DNA from: Morinoia aosen
Lineage: Eukaryota > Arthropoda > Malacostraca > Amphipoda > Talitridae
Assembly (NCBI GenBank): GCA_030386875.1
Contig: CM059572.1
Span: forward strand, 39,987,732-40,051,731
Length of the DNA stretch: 64,000 nucleotides
Direction of reading: 5' to 3'
A program made the translations under genes and the position numbers. Under the pieces are notes generated by a model. That model saw only the letters and a list, made by a program, of their open reading frames with translations. It did not search any database and was not told the origin of the DNA. Of this stretch, positions 36,164-47,455 are shown in pieces (positions within the stretch are counted from its first letter, which is position 1; each line of letters starts with the position of its first letter).

Positions 36164-38081
36164 TGCATGACGCTTCTCCTCCTTTACGCACGTCTACCTA
36201 CCTCGTATATCTAATGTGTTATTCTGTGATTACCAAAATTTGCATGGCGCTTCTCCTTCTTTAAGCACGTCTACCTACCTCGTATATCTAATGTGTTATT
36301 CTGTGATTACCAAAATTTGCATGACGCTTCTCCTTCTTTACGCACGTCTACCTACCTCGTATATCTAATGTGTTATTCTGTGATTACCAAAATTTGCATG
36401 ACGCTTCTCCTTCTTTACGCACGTCTACCTACCTCGTATATCTAATGTGTTATTCTGTGATTACCAAAATTTGCATGACGCTTCTCCTTCTTTACGCACG
36501 TCTACCTACCTCGTATATCTAATGTGTTATTCTGTGATTACCAAAATTTGCATGACGCTTCTCCTTCTTTACGCACGTCTACCTACCTCGTATATCTAAT
36601 GTGTTATTCTGTGATTACCAAAATTTGCATGACGCTTCTCCTTCTTTACGCACGTCTACTTACCTCGTATATCTAATGTGTTATTCTGTGATTACCAAAA
36701 TTTGCATGAAGCTTCTCCTTCTTTACGCACGTCTACCTACCTCGTATATCTAATGTGTTATTCTGTGATTACCAAAATTTGCATGACGCTTCTCCTTCTT
36801 TACGCACGTCTACCTACCTCGTATATCTAATGTGTTATTCTGTGATTATCAAAATTGGCATGACGCTTCTCCTTCTTTACGCACGTCTACCTACCTCGTA
36901 TATCTAATGTGTTATTCTGTGATTACCAAAATTTGCATGACGCTTCTCCTTCTTTACGCACGTCTACCTACCTCGTATATCTAATGTGTTATTCTGTGAT
37001 TACCAAAATTTGCATGACGCTTCTCCTTCTTTACGCACGTCTACCTACCTCGTATATCTAATGTGTTATTCTGTGATTACCAAAATTTGCATGACGCTTC
37101 TCCTTCTTTAAGCACGTCTACCTACCTCGTATATCTAATGTGTTATTCTGTGATTACCAAAATTTGCATGACGCTTCTCCTTTTTTAAGCACGTCTACCT
37201 ACCTCGTATATCTAATGTGTTATTCTGTGATTACCAAAATTTGCATGACGCTTCTCCTTCTTTAAGCACGTCTACCTACCTCGTATATCTAATGTGTTAT
37301 TCTGTGATTACCAAAATTTGCATGACGCTTCTCCTTCTTTAAGCACGTCTACCTACCTCGTATATCTAATGTGTTATTCTGTGATTACCAAAATTTGCAT
37401 GACGCTTCTCCTTTTTTAAGCACGTCTACCTACCTCGTATATCTAATGTGTTATTCTGTGATTACCAAAATTTGCATGACGCTTCTCCTTCTTTAAGCAC
37501 GTCTACCTACCTCGTATATCTAATGTGTTATTCTGTGATTACCAAAATTTGCATGACGCTTCTCCTTCTTTAAGCACGTCTACCTACCTCGTATATCTAA
37601 TGTGTTATTCTGTGATTACCAAAATTTGCATGACGCTTCTCCTTCTTTAAGCAAGTCTACCTACCTCGTATATCTAATGTGTTATTCTGTGATTACCAAA
37701 ATTTGCATGACGCTTCTCCTTCTTTAAGCACGTCTACCTACCTCGTATATCTAATGTGTTATTCTGTGATTACCAAAATTTGCATGACGCTTCTCCTTCT
37801 TTAAGCACGTCTACCTACCTCGTATATCTAATGTGTTATTCTGTGATTACCAAAATTTGCATGACGCTTCTCCTTCTTTAAGCACGTCTACCTACCTCGT
37901 ATATCTAATGTGTTATTCTGTGATTACCAAAATTTGCATGACGCTTCTCCTTCTTTAAGCACGTCTACCTACCTCGTATATCTAATGTGTTATTCTGTGA
38001 TTACCAAAATTTGCATGACGCTTCTCCATTTTTAATCACGTCCACTTACCTCGTATATCTAATGTGTTATTCTGTGATTAC
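36164..38081. repeat. 77-bp satellite, 25 units in perfect register
   Basis: Units beginning TGCATG(A/G)CGCTTCTCC start every 77 bases from 36,164 to 38,012 with no indels over 24 intervals. The last unit stops at 38,081, eight bases short. Most of the left half carries CTTTACGCACG and most of the right half CTTTAAGCACG. A rarer CTTTTTTAAGC variant appears at units starting 37,165 and 37,396, exactly three units (231 bp) apart, which points to a local three-unit duplication. The array ends about 10 bases from the retrotransposon LTR and does not resume beyond the element. Confidence 0.98.
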
Positions 38082-38092
38082 TGAACTATTCT

Positions 38093-40139
38093 TCACTTTC
38101 TCCAAAAACTAAAAAATTTGCGATCACTCAAATGTTTTCCACACCTACTCACTGTAAAACTTTTACTGAAACTTTGAAATTAATCGAGTGAACACACCAG
38201 AATTTTCTCACTCAAACTTATCACTTCTATAACCACTTTCACTTTCTTGATCTATATGGCCGTGTGCTTGCTGGCTTCTCACACCGGAACACAGAAAATC
38301 ATCACTACGAGACATGTACCTCTACTGAATTTCTGTACGTTTTGCACATGAAATAACAAACGCAAAAAAATACAATGCAACTGCTATACTACACTCGCAA
38401 AATATTACAAAGCGATCGGGTTGATCTCACCAAATTATGATGTCACGAGAAATGTTACCCTTCACCTCCTTGTTAACAATTCATTAACAAGAAGATCAGG
38501 TTCTCGGAATAGAGGAATGGCACACCTCCAGGCTATATACACAACACAAATTAGATGAATTATAATCGGCAATTACAGTACATATACTAAAAATAAAGGT
38601 ACTCACCGGGGGTCGCTGACCCACTTACGCAGCGCATTTTCTGGGCGCCCTCCGTTGCATTACGATGGATTGCTTCTAATATTGTGGGGCATGATACACA
38701 GGGTGAACTATGCTTAACATTTATAATTCCCAGCTATACGTGATACAAACATCAATGAGCGCACACACAATGATTGGTGTTAGGAACAATGCTAATTAGT
38801 AATGAAAGCAAATAGCATACGTCAAATGACCTACTGCACATAATTACACAGAAATTTGGCTGGCCAGCCTTTAACCGCAGATTGCTTATGCACCCAAACA
38901 TAACACAAATAATGCCTACAATATCTCAGCGCCCCCCAGCAGCCCAGTAGGCGAAGGTCACTTCAACCACAAAATTCGTCCGCGACTCGCTTCAGTTCAA
39001 AGGCCTATCTTATGCACTGTTCAGAAAATGTCTAGTGAGGACGTTATCTTGCTCATTTCGTTTCAGCATGTTCACACGTCGATTCCCTTCATTCGAGCTG
39101 ATCAATCCTCAGATGTGTGACTGAATTACCGTCCCGCCTGTCAAAGATAAAAATTTAACTTGTTACTTTTTAAGCGCATCAATGACTGAATGACAATGAA
39201 TTATCGCAATATTTATCTCAACAATATCTTTACTCTTTCTTTTTTTTTAAGAAATGCATCTCTTACCTTCCCTTCTAGTGCAGCATCTCCATGTTCCATC
39301 AATAACTCCCACGGTGGGTTATGTTTTGATAAATTTCCCCTTTGTGAACGTGGTGACGGGAACACGTAAATTTTCTGCAAGTGAAACGAGAATGTGTTAC
39401 CTTCTGGATTACATTATAGCGTTAAACTTAGTATAATTTTCAATATAGCCACTTTTCTTATTATTGCATTAAGCACGCTTGTTATTGTGAACACACCCGC
39501 GTTTCTTGGTTGCACCTCACGTTACGGTTTCGCCGGTCGAACTGTCCATTGTTCCTCAGACGCCTTGAGCCCTGGCGCATTTTCTTCGAGGGTTGTGCAC
39601 TCTTACCTTCGGCCTATGAGAATCTTAGGAGCCTCGGAGTGCCCGCCTACCTCTTTTCTAATTGGTAGTGCCGCCGCTCGCCTTTATTTCTTTCTTAGCC
39701 TCATTTTTCTTCTCACGCTCAGCTCCTTCGAACCGACCGTTACTCCTTCACCCTCGCAGCTCAAGGGTCGCGATTTATGTGTCGATTTATCTTTGACAAG
39801 AAGGCGACTTTGTTCGCGCTTGTGTAGGCATTTTTTCGCGCGTCTCAGGTTTTCTCACCCTAATGAAAGATTTGCCAAAGTCCCCTCCAGAGACAACACA
39901 CACTGTAAACATACATCGTTTGGCTCTCGCACCTTATCGCAGCCTCCTAACATTGCTGAGTTGAAAGAAAACATACAGGCGTAAAAAAAACCTACATGTT
40001 GAAGCGACATAAAACATTCATGTTGAAGCGACCCCTCTGGCTGCTGGGATTATCTGAGATATTTCAAGACACAACTTTTTACGTAAGCACAAATTTGTTA
40101 CATTACACACACTTTAATTCGCAAAATTTGATCATTCTG
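38093..40139 (-). repeat. 3' LTR (about 2.05 kb)
   Basis: Direct repeat of the 5' LTR, starting at TCACTTTCTCC (38,093) and ending at GATCATTCTG (40,139) in plus coordinates. It differs from the other copy at about a dozen substitutions plus a T-run length change near 39,240. The plus strand (antisense to the element) contains a 196-codon ORF (39,394-39,984) with two hydrophobic stretches. The left edge faces the 77-bp satellite. Confidence 0.92.
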
Positions 40140-42740
40140 AACATATTCTCGACAGGACGGCCCTCCTAGAGTTAAAAAAAAATTGGCCTGACAATTTTTT
40201 TTTTTTTTTTTGCATTAGCTTTCAGCTATTTATTGAATAATAAGTACTACAGTATGCAGCCAATATAAGACACACATGGTAAATTCTACTCAAGCACATT
40301 ATCATCTAAACTTTGTTCCGCAGAAACAGGGTACCTTACAATTAACACTACAATCATTACTATCAGCCAAAGCGTGATATATTGTTTCGTGTTCTTCTAA
40401 CCGATGTATCTGTTTTTCCCGCCGAAGTAAAGTGCGTACTAAATACTTGGGTACTTAACCCTAATAACATTCACAAAATTTCACGGGCACCTTTCCCACT
40501 CCTCAGACATCCTAAAGTATCGATGATTTTACTCTCCATAGGTTTCAATTCCCGCTTGCATATTCTGTTGTCCAAGTTCTTGCCGCTGCAGTTGGCGGTT
40601 CGATGTTGACTCCTTTGGTATAGCTGACGAATTTGCTTTTCTTCCATGCCTCTCTTCTGGCATTTCAATAGCTTCACACGCGCGTTGAAGATGAGTGCTT
40701 AATTTCAGGAGGAAGTATTGCGAGCCCAATATGCAGACTCGTATTAAATTTCTATACACCACATTACTACACGATTGCGTTCTGTAAGATGGATCATTAT
40801 CACGATTCAAATTACCACTAAATCATGTCAAATACAATGTTTCACATACATTTTATGACGTTTATTCAAACTCAAATTTTTAATCGGCAAATTACTCATG
40901 AATGCCTATTCGTTGATCAGACAAATTGGCAGATCAGGAACTTATGTTGACCTGTCGAAGAATAAGAGTAGAAGCGTCGATAAATTTCATTCAATATAGT
41001 CTCCCTTCGCGATAGGGTTCCTAATCCCACGAAGTAATGCTGAAGTATTCCGAGGCACAATCCTGCGCAGTGCACGCTGGTATCCTGTAGAATTCCCCTT
41101 CAGTATTCCTTGACGTCGACGTGGAATCCGATAGACACAAATAATATTTCATTTTCTCCGAGTGAACATTCTTATTTATGCGAGAATTTCATGGGTTAAT
41201 ATCCTTTGAAGACCGTACGTATCATTCAAAGGCTATCCGACGTAATCTCTTTTAAATTTTTATTTCACGTATAAATAGAGATGCCTAAAACGTGGCTTCA
41301 ATATTCCAATGTGATAATTTGCCTAGTAAAAATTCACAAGACACTTGCATGCGAGTTTCAGGAATGCCTTTCTAAGCGTTCATGTCACAATGCAAATTCC
41401 AAATAAATCAAGTTAGATTCCATACTCAACAATATAAAAGCATTATCATTGGTTCATTTGGGTACCCATTTATAAAAGCATTTTTGAACACTATTACATT
41501 ACGGCGCCCTAGAACATTATCTGCTTTATTTTCGTATTCTCTTCCTTCCTTCCTCATCGTGATGTTTAGTCACCCGGTGCTGTTATCCACTCCGAAACAT
41601 GGGCACTAATCACTTGAGATGCCCTTTCCTGGCTCTGCTTGTTAGCGACCCATGTCTACAGCCACAGCTCGACCGCGAGTGGCTCTGAGGCAATTACTTG
41701 TGCCCTCCGCATTCTTCTGAGCATGCTCCAAGTTTCCAGCTATACATTCGTCTTTGTCGCCTCTCACTGCAACGCTTGAATTTGGGCAATCCTTTTAAAC
41801 ATCTCCAATAAAGGTGCAATGTGTCCCCTATGTTGTGTTGTTGTTCTATCTTCTTCGTTCTTGTAAACAATTGCTAGTGTTCCACTTGAATTTCCTTGGT
41901 TTTGCTGCTTATATGAGCCGCATTCGTGTTATGCAATGTTCTGGCCTGGTTTCTGCTGAAGTACATACTACGCTAATCTACCAAGAAATTAATTCCTTAA
42001 GTCTGAAAAGAAATGTACTATACTTCTACAGAGGAAGAGGAGACTGATTCCTTCCGGAATACCGTGTTTACGATATTCTTTCAGGGTAAGAGAAAGACAC
42101 AGAGTCAGAATTCAACGCTACAGTACAAAAGAATACGAAATTTTAATATGACGCTAAACTTATTTTCCCCGTTGTGAAAATGAACGGTCTAAAGGTATAG
42201 ATAAAATCAGCTAGCCTGAGATAGCCTCAGCCTAAGAAATTCTGATGAAACTTAATTCATTCGCTAGAGCTGTCTCGTATGAAGCGCGCACGCTTCACGA
42301 GAAGCTGGCGAGAATATAAGCATCCTACAAAGGAAACAAAGTACTCCTCTTGAGAAACACACGACGTTAACCTAATAAACGCTCAACTTCCCTTTACTTA
42401 GCAAGAGAGAAAATGAGAACTACGCATAGTGTAAGATTAGATCACTCAACAAGATTTTCGTCCAAACGAAATTTCTTGTGAGCAAAGCAAGTTGGAGTTA
42501 CATAACCTAGAGCATATTCCTATTGAACAAAGCATCACACTCTAGTGAGTGAGATAAGTTTCAATTCACAGCTAGAATAACACAATTCTACTAAAGAACA
42601 CATTTAGATTAAAGCAATACAACGCTAAAAACTCACTTCTACGCAAGAGTTTTCTTAAAATTAAACACACAAGAACACATCCCGCAAAGGCAAGTTTATG
42701 CATGATTTCAGTCCTCCGCAGTTCGTTTCTAGTTGGCGGT
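40140..42740 (-). other. Retrotransposon 3' internal region without long ORFs
   Basis: This lies between the pol stop and the 3' LTR. Minus-strand open frames here are under 100 codons (for example 40,529-40,810) and show no envelope, signal-peptide or transmembrane pattern. Next to the LTR is a 12-bp perfect A/T hairpin (40,174-40,185 with 40,092+100 to 40,203, that is 40,192-40,203) and, on the minus strand, a short purine tract AGGAGGG about 25 bases before the LTR start that could be the polypurine tract. It may be an unusually long 3' untranslated region or a decayed extra gene. Confidence 0.6.
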
Positions 42741-45700
42741 TCACCTACACCGAGAACGCAAATTATAGCTCCGCTGTGTCCTGGCCGCCGCTCTCTCGTT
42801 CACGTGGTTTTCTGTTCTCAGCTCTTCATTTTCACTATCGACTGTTTCATATCCGGTTCCACTTCCTGGTTCAGCTGCGACGTCCGACGTGCCGGGAAAA
42901 GCCTCGCCCCGTAGGTAAGCAACTTTCAATCTATCCAAATGAACCCTTTCTTGTCGGTTGCTATATAGTGCTTTAATGGTCGCATTTGTGGCATTCCTTT
43001 CAAGGACACGAAAAGGGCCTACCCAGTCGGTAGGCCACGCGTTTACAGCTTCGGCCTTTCCTGTCGGATTGTGTAATAACACAATATTTCCGCTCTCCAC
43101 CTGGTTGTTTTTCACACCTCTTTCCTTCATTTGCACCGACTTGTCGTGTGACGCCTTGGATTTGGCCTTCACCACCTTGAACGCATTGTGAAGTCGGGCG
43201 CTCACCTCTGCACTGTAGTTGTCCCCAAGAGAATAATCCATGCGAGGTGTTCTCAGCCAGTCAACAACAGGAATTTCTGCGTCCCTACCAAAAAACAAAT
43301 AATACGGAATTTCTTCAATTACACTTTGATAACTTGTGTTCAGCGCTAGGCACGTCCAAGGAAGTGCATCAGGCCACGAAGATTGATCGTTGGCGGCAAG
43401 GTGTGATAAAACAGTCTTGATATTCTGATTTTGCCGTTCGGTCATTCCGTTGGATTGGGGATGATATGCGGAAGTGTTGTAGTATTTTATTTTCAATTTT
43501 TCACACACATTTCTGAACAAAGCTGACGTGAACTCGGTGCCCCTGTCTGAGATGAGAGTCTTGGCAGTGCCGTACGTAGTAACGAACTTAGTCAACGCTT
43601 TCGTTACTTCCTCAGTGGTCTTGCTTCTGAGCGGAAACGCTGCAACATATCGACTAAAGTGATCGACCACGGTTAGGATGTACTTGTGTCCCTCGTTCGA
43701 GACAGGCATTTCGATTAAATCAACGCCTATTCTGTCCAGAGGCTTGTCAATTTCAGGGAATGAACCCATGCTAACACAAATGCGATTGTTGATCTTACGT
43801 TTTTGACATTGCATGCACGAATCGACGTACTTGTTAACGTCACGCGCCATGTTAATCCAGTACCCGAATTCCATGAGCTTTTTCCACGTTTTAGCACGAC
43901 CTTGGTGTGCACCAATTGTGCTATCATGCGCTAACGTTATTGCTGCTTCTCTCAGAGCGTCTGGCACCACGATCAGGTGCCTTGTTCTGTTAGGCTTTCG
44001 TTGCGTCTTCCTGAAATGCAAGATGCCTCCGTCAGTGAAGATTTCGGATTTCAGAGCGAGACTTGGTGCGTCCCCTGATTTGTCACCTTCAAGATACCTC
44101 AGAACTGGCCCCCAAACGGGATCCTTCAACTGTTCTGCTCTCACATTTTCTTTCTGCAAACTACTTTCCGCCTCTTGTACACTGGGAGTTTCATCTAACA
44201 TCGTCGTGACGAACACTGTTTTAGGTGCTTCGTCGTCTGGATTTTCTTCTTCGTTGTCGTTCGCAATATTTCTCGACAATGCGTCGGGCACCACGTTCTG
44301 AGTTCCTGGCCGATAAATCACCTCAAAATCATATTGAGAGAGTGTAAGGGCCCATCTCATAATTCTGTTGTTCTTGGTATTTTTACCTTTGAACAAATAT
44401 TTGAGAGCCGTGTGATCCGTAATCACAACAAATTTATTGCCGTACAGGTAAGGTGAAAAGTGATTCACAGCCGCTACTACTGCTAATCCTTCACGTTCAG
44501 TGATTGAATAACGTTTTTCAGCATCATTGAATCTTTTGCTGAAGTATCCAATCGGTTGTTCCTTTCCGTTACATTTTTGCGCAAGGACCGCGCCAGAGCC
44601 CTCATTTGAGGCATCACAGCTCAAGTAATACGTCTCATTTAGAGAAGGCTTCTTCAGAACTGGAGCTTCTATCATGAGTTGCTTAAGTTTGCAGAAGGCT
44701 TGCTCGTGTTCTTCCTTCCACTGGAACCTTGCCCCTTTTTTAGTCAGCGCATTAAGGGGTGCAGCTGTTGTGGCAAAGTGCGGAATGAAGCGCCGGTAGA
44801 AATTAAGCGCTGCCACGAACGAGCGCACTTTACGTGCGGTAGTCGGCCTAGGGTAACTCTGCATTGCCTCCACGTTTTTGGGGTCTGGAATAAGTCCCTC
44901 ACGACTGATGTAACATCCTAGGTACTTTACTTGTTTTTGTGCAAATTTGCACTTGTCCAAGCCTATTTTTACTCCGGCACATTGAAACTCGTGCAACACT
45001 TCCCTTAAATTTTCTAGGTGACTCTCAAAAGTCATAGAGTTAACGCACACGTCGTCCAAGTAAATAGCGGCGAATTTTCCAAGTTGCCTTTTCAGAACAT
45101 GACAAATTACTCTCTGGTACACTGATGTTGAGCACTTAAGTCCCATAGGTAGCCTAGAGAACTCGAAGTTGCCTTGTCGAGTCTGAAATGCCGTGTATTG
45201 CTTACTTTCTTCATCTAGCTCAATTTGATGGAAGGCTGATTTTGCGTCGACAATGGAATAGTATTCTTTGCCAGCCACCTCCTCCAGCGTCCCTACAATG
45301 TGTGGAATCGGATAATGTTCGTTTATCACCCGCATGTTTACAGCTCGCAAATCAAGGCAAACTCTGTGGCCTCCTCCTGGCTTCTTTACGAGTACGAGCG
45401 GGTTTTTCCAAGCACTTGTACTCTCTTGCACAATTCCACTTTCGATCATCTCCGAGACCTTTTTATCAATAATTTCTTGGCTGGAGTATGGAATACGCCA
45501 TCCTTTCGTTTGAATTGGCCTGTAATCACTCAGCAAAATTTTGTATTTCACTCCTTTCACATGGCCAATATCCATCTCGTCTGCACTAATCGTCTTGTGA
45601 TATTCCTTCAACAGGTTCCTAACTTGTTCTTGTTTTTCAGCAACCAAGTGACTGAGGTCAAGCTCATCAATTTGCTGGAAGCGCTTCTCTCTGCGGTGAT

Positions 45701-46472
45701 CTTCTGCTTCGCTATTTTCCGCATTGTTTTCTTCTGCAGTTGCATCTTCATTCGCGATTTCGTGGCATGTTGCAATTATTGCTCCTTCGGTCAGAGCGAT
45801 TTCTTCGGCAAAAGGGTTAAGTACAGGCATCAAAACATACCCGTTTTGTACCCTTGCAGCGGTGGCTCCGACGTAAGGCGCCCACTTAATTCTAGGCTCT
45901 AAAATTACTTCCTTTCCATCAAACTTGCCATCTGCTCGGCACTTTACCATGGCTTGCGTGCGAGGCTTCACTGTAATGTCCTCAGCCAGAGTTACCGATT
46001 TTTCTTCCCGCGTTACACACAGAATTTTCGGAGAAGCGTGTCCTGGTGCTGAAAACATGTTCACGTCAGTTCCAAAGAAGGATGCCCTACATTTTCCGAA
46101 GTCTATCTTTGCGTTGACTTTGTTCATTACTTCCACCCCTATTAGCAGGTCTCCTGGGAATGCACTTTCCTTCACAACAAAGCATCTCTGTACAATTTTC
46201 TGACCGTTAACTTTGATTGGCACATTAATCTTTCCCAGCACTGGTACGGGTTCCTCTCCAATTGTCTTTAATGCAGTGGATGTTCCTTTTACACTAGCAT
46301 TTTTAATCCCCGCAACCACACGCTCTTTTACCAAGCATATATTTGCTCCGGTGTCAAGAAGTGCGGTAACAGGTGTACCATTCACTTGGAGTATTACGCT
46401 GGGATTTATTATAGGAGCTAACGGTCTCCTATTCCGTTTTTTGGCTGTCCTGCAAACTGTTGCACCCTGCAA
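42741..46472 (-). CDS. pol: Pol polyprotein: protease, reverse transcriptase, RNase H, integrase
   Basis: The 1,243-codon frame encodes the enzymes for copying element RNA into DNA in virus-like particles and inserting it in the genome. The aspartic protease active site is DTG at residues 40-42. Reverse transcriptase spans about 320-520: motif A aspartate 409 (SIVDAKSAFHQI), LPMG at 441-444 and catalytic YLDD at 471-474. RNase H is about 612-735, with candidate acidic residues D620 (SCDAS), E661, D686 (TDH) and D730. Integrase has an HHCC zinc finger (H849, H856, C886, C889) and a catalytic triad D918, D976, E1012, which is D-57-D-35-E spacing. A GPF motif lies at 1152-1154 near the C-terminus. 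Length is normal for Ty3/Gypsy pol. The ATG at 46,472 is probably not the true start: the frame is -1 to gag and is entered by ribosomal frameshifting at 46,436-46,442. No inactivating stop or frameshift was seen. Confidence 0.97.
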   Translation of the reverse strand: MQGATVCRTAKKRNRRPLAPIINPSVILQVNGTPVTALLDTGANICLVKERVVAGIKNASVKGTSTALKTIGEEPVPVLGKINVPIKVNGQKIVQRCFVVKESAFPGDLLIGVEVMNKVNAKIDFGKCRASFFGTDVNMFSAPGHASPKILCVTREEKSVTLAEDITVKPRTQAMVKCRADGKFDGKEVILEPRIKWAPYVGATAARVQNGYVLMPVLNPFAEEIALTEGAIIATCHEIANEDATAEENNAENSEAEDHRREKRFQQIDELDLSHLVAEKQEQVRNLLKEYHKTISADEMDIGHVKGVKYKILLSDYRPIQTKGWRIPYSSQEIIDKKVSEMIESGIVQESTSAWKNPLVLVKKPGGGHRVCLDLRAVNMRVINEHYPIPHIVGTLEEVAGKEYYSIVDAKSAFHQIELDEESKQYTAFQTRQGNFEFSRLPMGLKCSTSVYQRVICHVLKRQLGKFAAIYLDDVCVNSMTFESHLENLREVLHEFQCAGVKIGLDKCKFAQKQVKYLGCYISREGLIPDPKNVEAMQSYPRPTTARKVRSFVAALNFYRRFIPHFATTAAPLNALTKKGARFQWKEEHEQAFCKLKQLMIEAPVLKKPSLNETYYLSCDASNEGSGAVLAQKCNGKEQPIGYFSKRFNDAEKRYSITEREGLAVVAAVNHFSPYLYGNKFVVITDHTALKYLFKGKNTKNNRIMRWALTLSQYDFEVIYRPGTQNVVPDALSRNIANDNEEENPDDEAPKTVFVTTMLDETPSVQEAESSLQKENVRAEQLKDPVWGPVLRYLEGDKSGDAPSLALKSEIFTDGGILHFRKTQRKPNRTRHLIVVPDALREAAITLAHDSTIGAHQGRAKTWKKLMEFGYWINMARDVNKYVDSCMQCQKRKINNRICVSMGSFPEIDKPLDRIGVDLIEMPVSNEGHKYILTVVDHFSRYVAAFPLRSKTTEEVTKALTKFVTTYGTAKTLISDRGTEFTSALFRNVCEKLKIKYYNTSAYHPQSNGMTERQNQNIKTVLSHLAANDQSSWPDALPWTCLALNTSYQSVIEEIPYYLFFGRDAEIPVVDWLRTPRMDYSLGDNYSAEVSARLHNAFKVVKAKSKASHDKSVQMKERGVKNNQVESGNIVLLHNPTGKAEAVNAWPTDWVGPFRVLERNATNATIKALYSNRQERVHLDRLKVAYLRGEAFPGTSDVAAEPGSGTGYETVDSENEELRTENHVNERAAARTQRSYNLRSRCR
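46411..46442 (-). promoter_or_regulatory. Programmed -1 ribosomal frameshift signal: slippery heptamer and hairpin
   Basis: On the minus strand the heptamer A AAA AAC (plus coordinates 46,436-46,442) sits in the gag frame exactly as X XXY YYZ, with AAA and AAC as gag codons. Slipping back one base continues in the pol frame. Three bases downstream, ATAGGAG (46,426-46,432) pairs perfectly with CTCCTAT (46,411-46,417) around an 8-base loop, and the gag TAG stop (46,418-46,420) lies in that loop. The heptamer is one of the best-known efficient -1 sites. The spacer is shorter than the usual 5-9 bases and the stem is modest, so efficiency may be low or a larger structure may be involved. Confidence 0.85.
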
Positions 46473-47437
46473 TCAGCCCTTAGGTGCCCAAATTTTCCAC
46501 AGTTTACGCACGGCGGTGGCACTGTTCTATACTGGGCTAAGTCCACTGCAGGTGCAGGTGGTGCTTCCGAATGCGGCTGTGGCTTTCTTGCGTAGTATAT
46601 TTGGTGCTGCTGACTCCTAAGTCTGCCCTTTTCGCTCCAGTGGGGTGCTTCATAATTTCCTCTTCGATGATAAGGAGAGTGTCGTATCTGTCTGTTCCTT
46701 TCTCTCCAGGGTGGCACTTCCTGGCGGTACCCTCTAGGCCGTTGTGGTGAATGCCGCATCGTATGGCCGACACGTGCAGTCTCATGCTGTGGCCTCCTCT
46801 CGCTTCGCTGCGCTCTTTCTCTCTCCGGTTCCCTCTTCTCTGTCGTTTCCCTTGGCACTGGTACTATCCGTTGATTTTCCACCTCGATTGCCATGTCTCT
46901 CAGTTCTTGTACTGTCTTAGGTCGCGCATCACTTCGAAATGGTCTTGTGATGTTCTCCCTTAATCCGAGCCACATCAAATCTACAAGGATTCGTTCCGGA
47001 TGTTCCAGATAATTCTCGTTGTACAGCCTTTCCAGGCGCGTCAGGTACTCTGACACTCCTTCCCGGCTTGTTTGCTTCTTGGTTACTATTTCAAACAGCG
47101 CTTGAGTTGGATGTTCGACCTGGTCGGCGTAAGAGCGCAGCCAGTTTTCTGCTTCTCGTAGGTTCGTTAGTGTATCAATTATTTGATTGCATTCCTTTGC
47201 CTCTTGTGGACCTAGGCAAAGGAAGAAGGCTTTCACCTGCTCACTGTTATTCAGATTACCCGTCAAAAACTTCAATCTTGCCATATGTTCCCCCACATTA
47301 TCGCCCCTCCTGAATTTAGCACCAATGGCCCCCACGCAACTCGTTACCACGGGCATGTTTACTGCTTCCTCTTCGGGTTGTGGTGGCGTTGCTGGCGCAT
47401 TTCTGCGGTCGTGATTCCTTCTCCCACGGGCAGGCAT
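46418..47437 (-). CDS. gag: Gag (capsid/nucleocapsid) protein
   Basis: The 339-codon frame encodes the structural protein that assembles virus-like particles and packages the element RNA. The N-terminal half (about residues 30-200) is a mostly helical capsid-like region with the conserved feel of retrotransposon gag (for example EYLTRLERLYNENYL, then VDLMWLGLRENI). An Arg/Gln/Pro/His-rich linker (about 205-300) follows. A single CCHC zinc knuckle, C-x2-C-x4-H-x4-C, lies at 310-323 and is typical of nucleocapsid. The ATG at 47,437 lies only about 20 bases from the 5' LTR edge, leaving little room for a separate leader. The stop at 46,418 lies 15 bases downstream of the slippery site. The last 55 bases overlap pol. 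No inactivating changes were seen. Confidence 0.94.
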   Translation of the reverse strand: MPARGRRNHDRRNAPATPPQPEEEAVNMPVVTSCVGAIGAKFRRGDNVGEHMARLKFLTGNLNNSEQVKAFFLCLGPQEAKECNQIIDTLTNLREAENWLRSYADQVEHPTQALFEIVTKKQTSREGVSEYLTRLERLYNENYLEHPERILVDLMWLGLRENITRPFRSDARPKTVQELRDMAIEVENQRIVPVPRETTEKREPERERAQRSERRPQHETARVGHTMRHSPQRPRGYRQEVPPWRERNRQIRHSPYHRRGNYEAPHWSEKGRLRSQQHQIYYARKPQPHSEAPPAPAVDLAQYRTVPPPCVNCGKFGHLRADCRVQQFAGQPKNGIGDR

Positions 47438-47455
47438 AGTGTCGATCTTCTCCTA

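Noticed and set aside
43813..46620. Plus-strand ORFs of up to 200 codons across the pol and gag region
   Set aside because: They are shadows of the intact minus-strand gag and pol genes.
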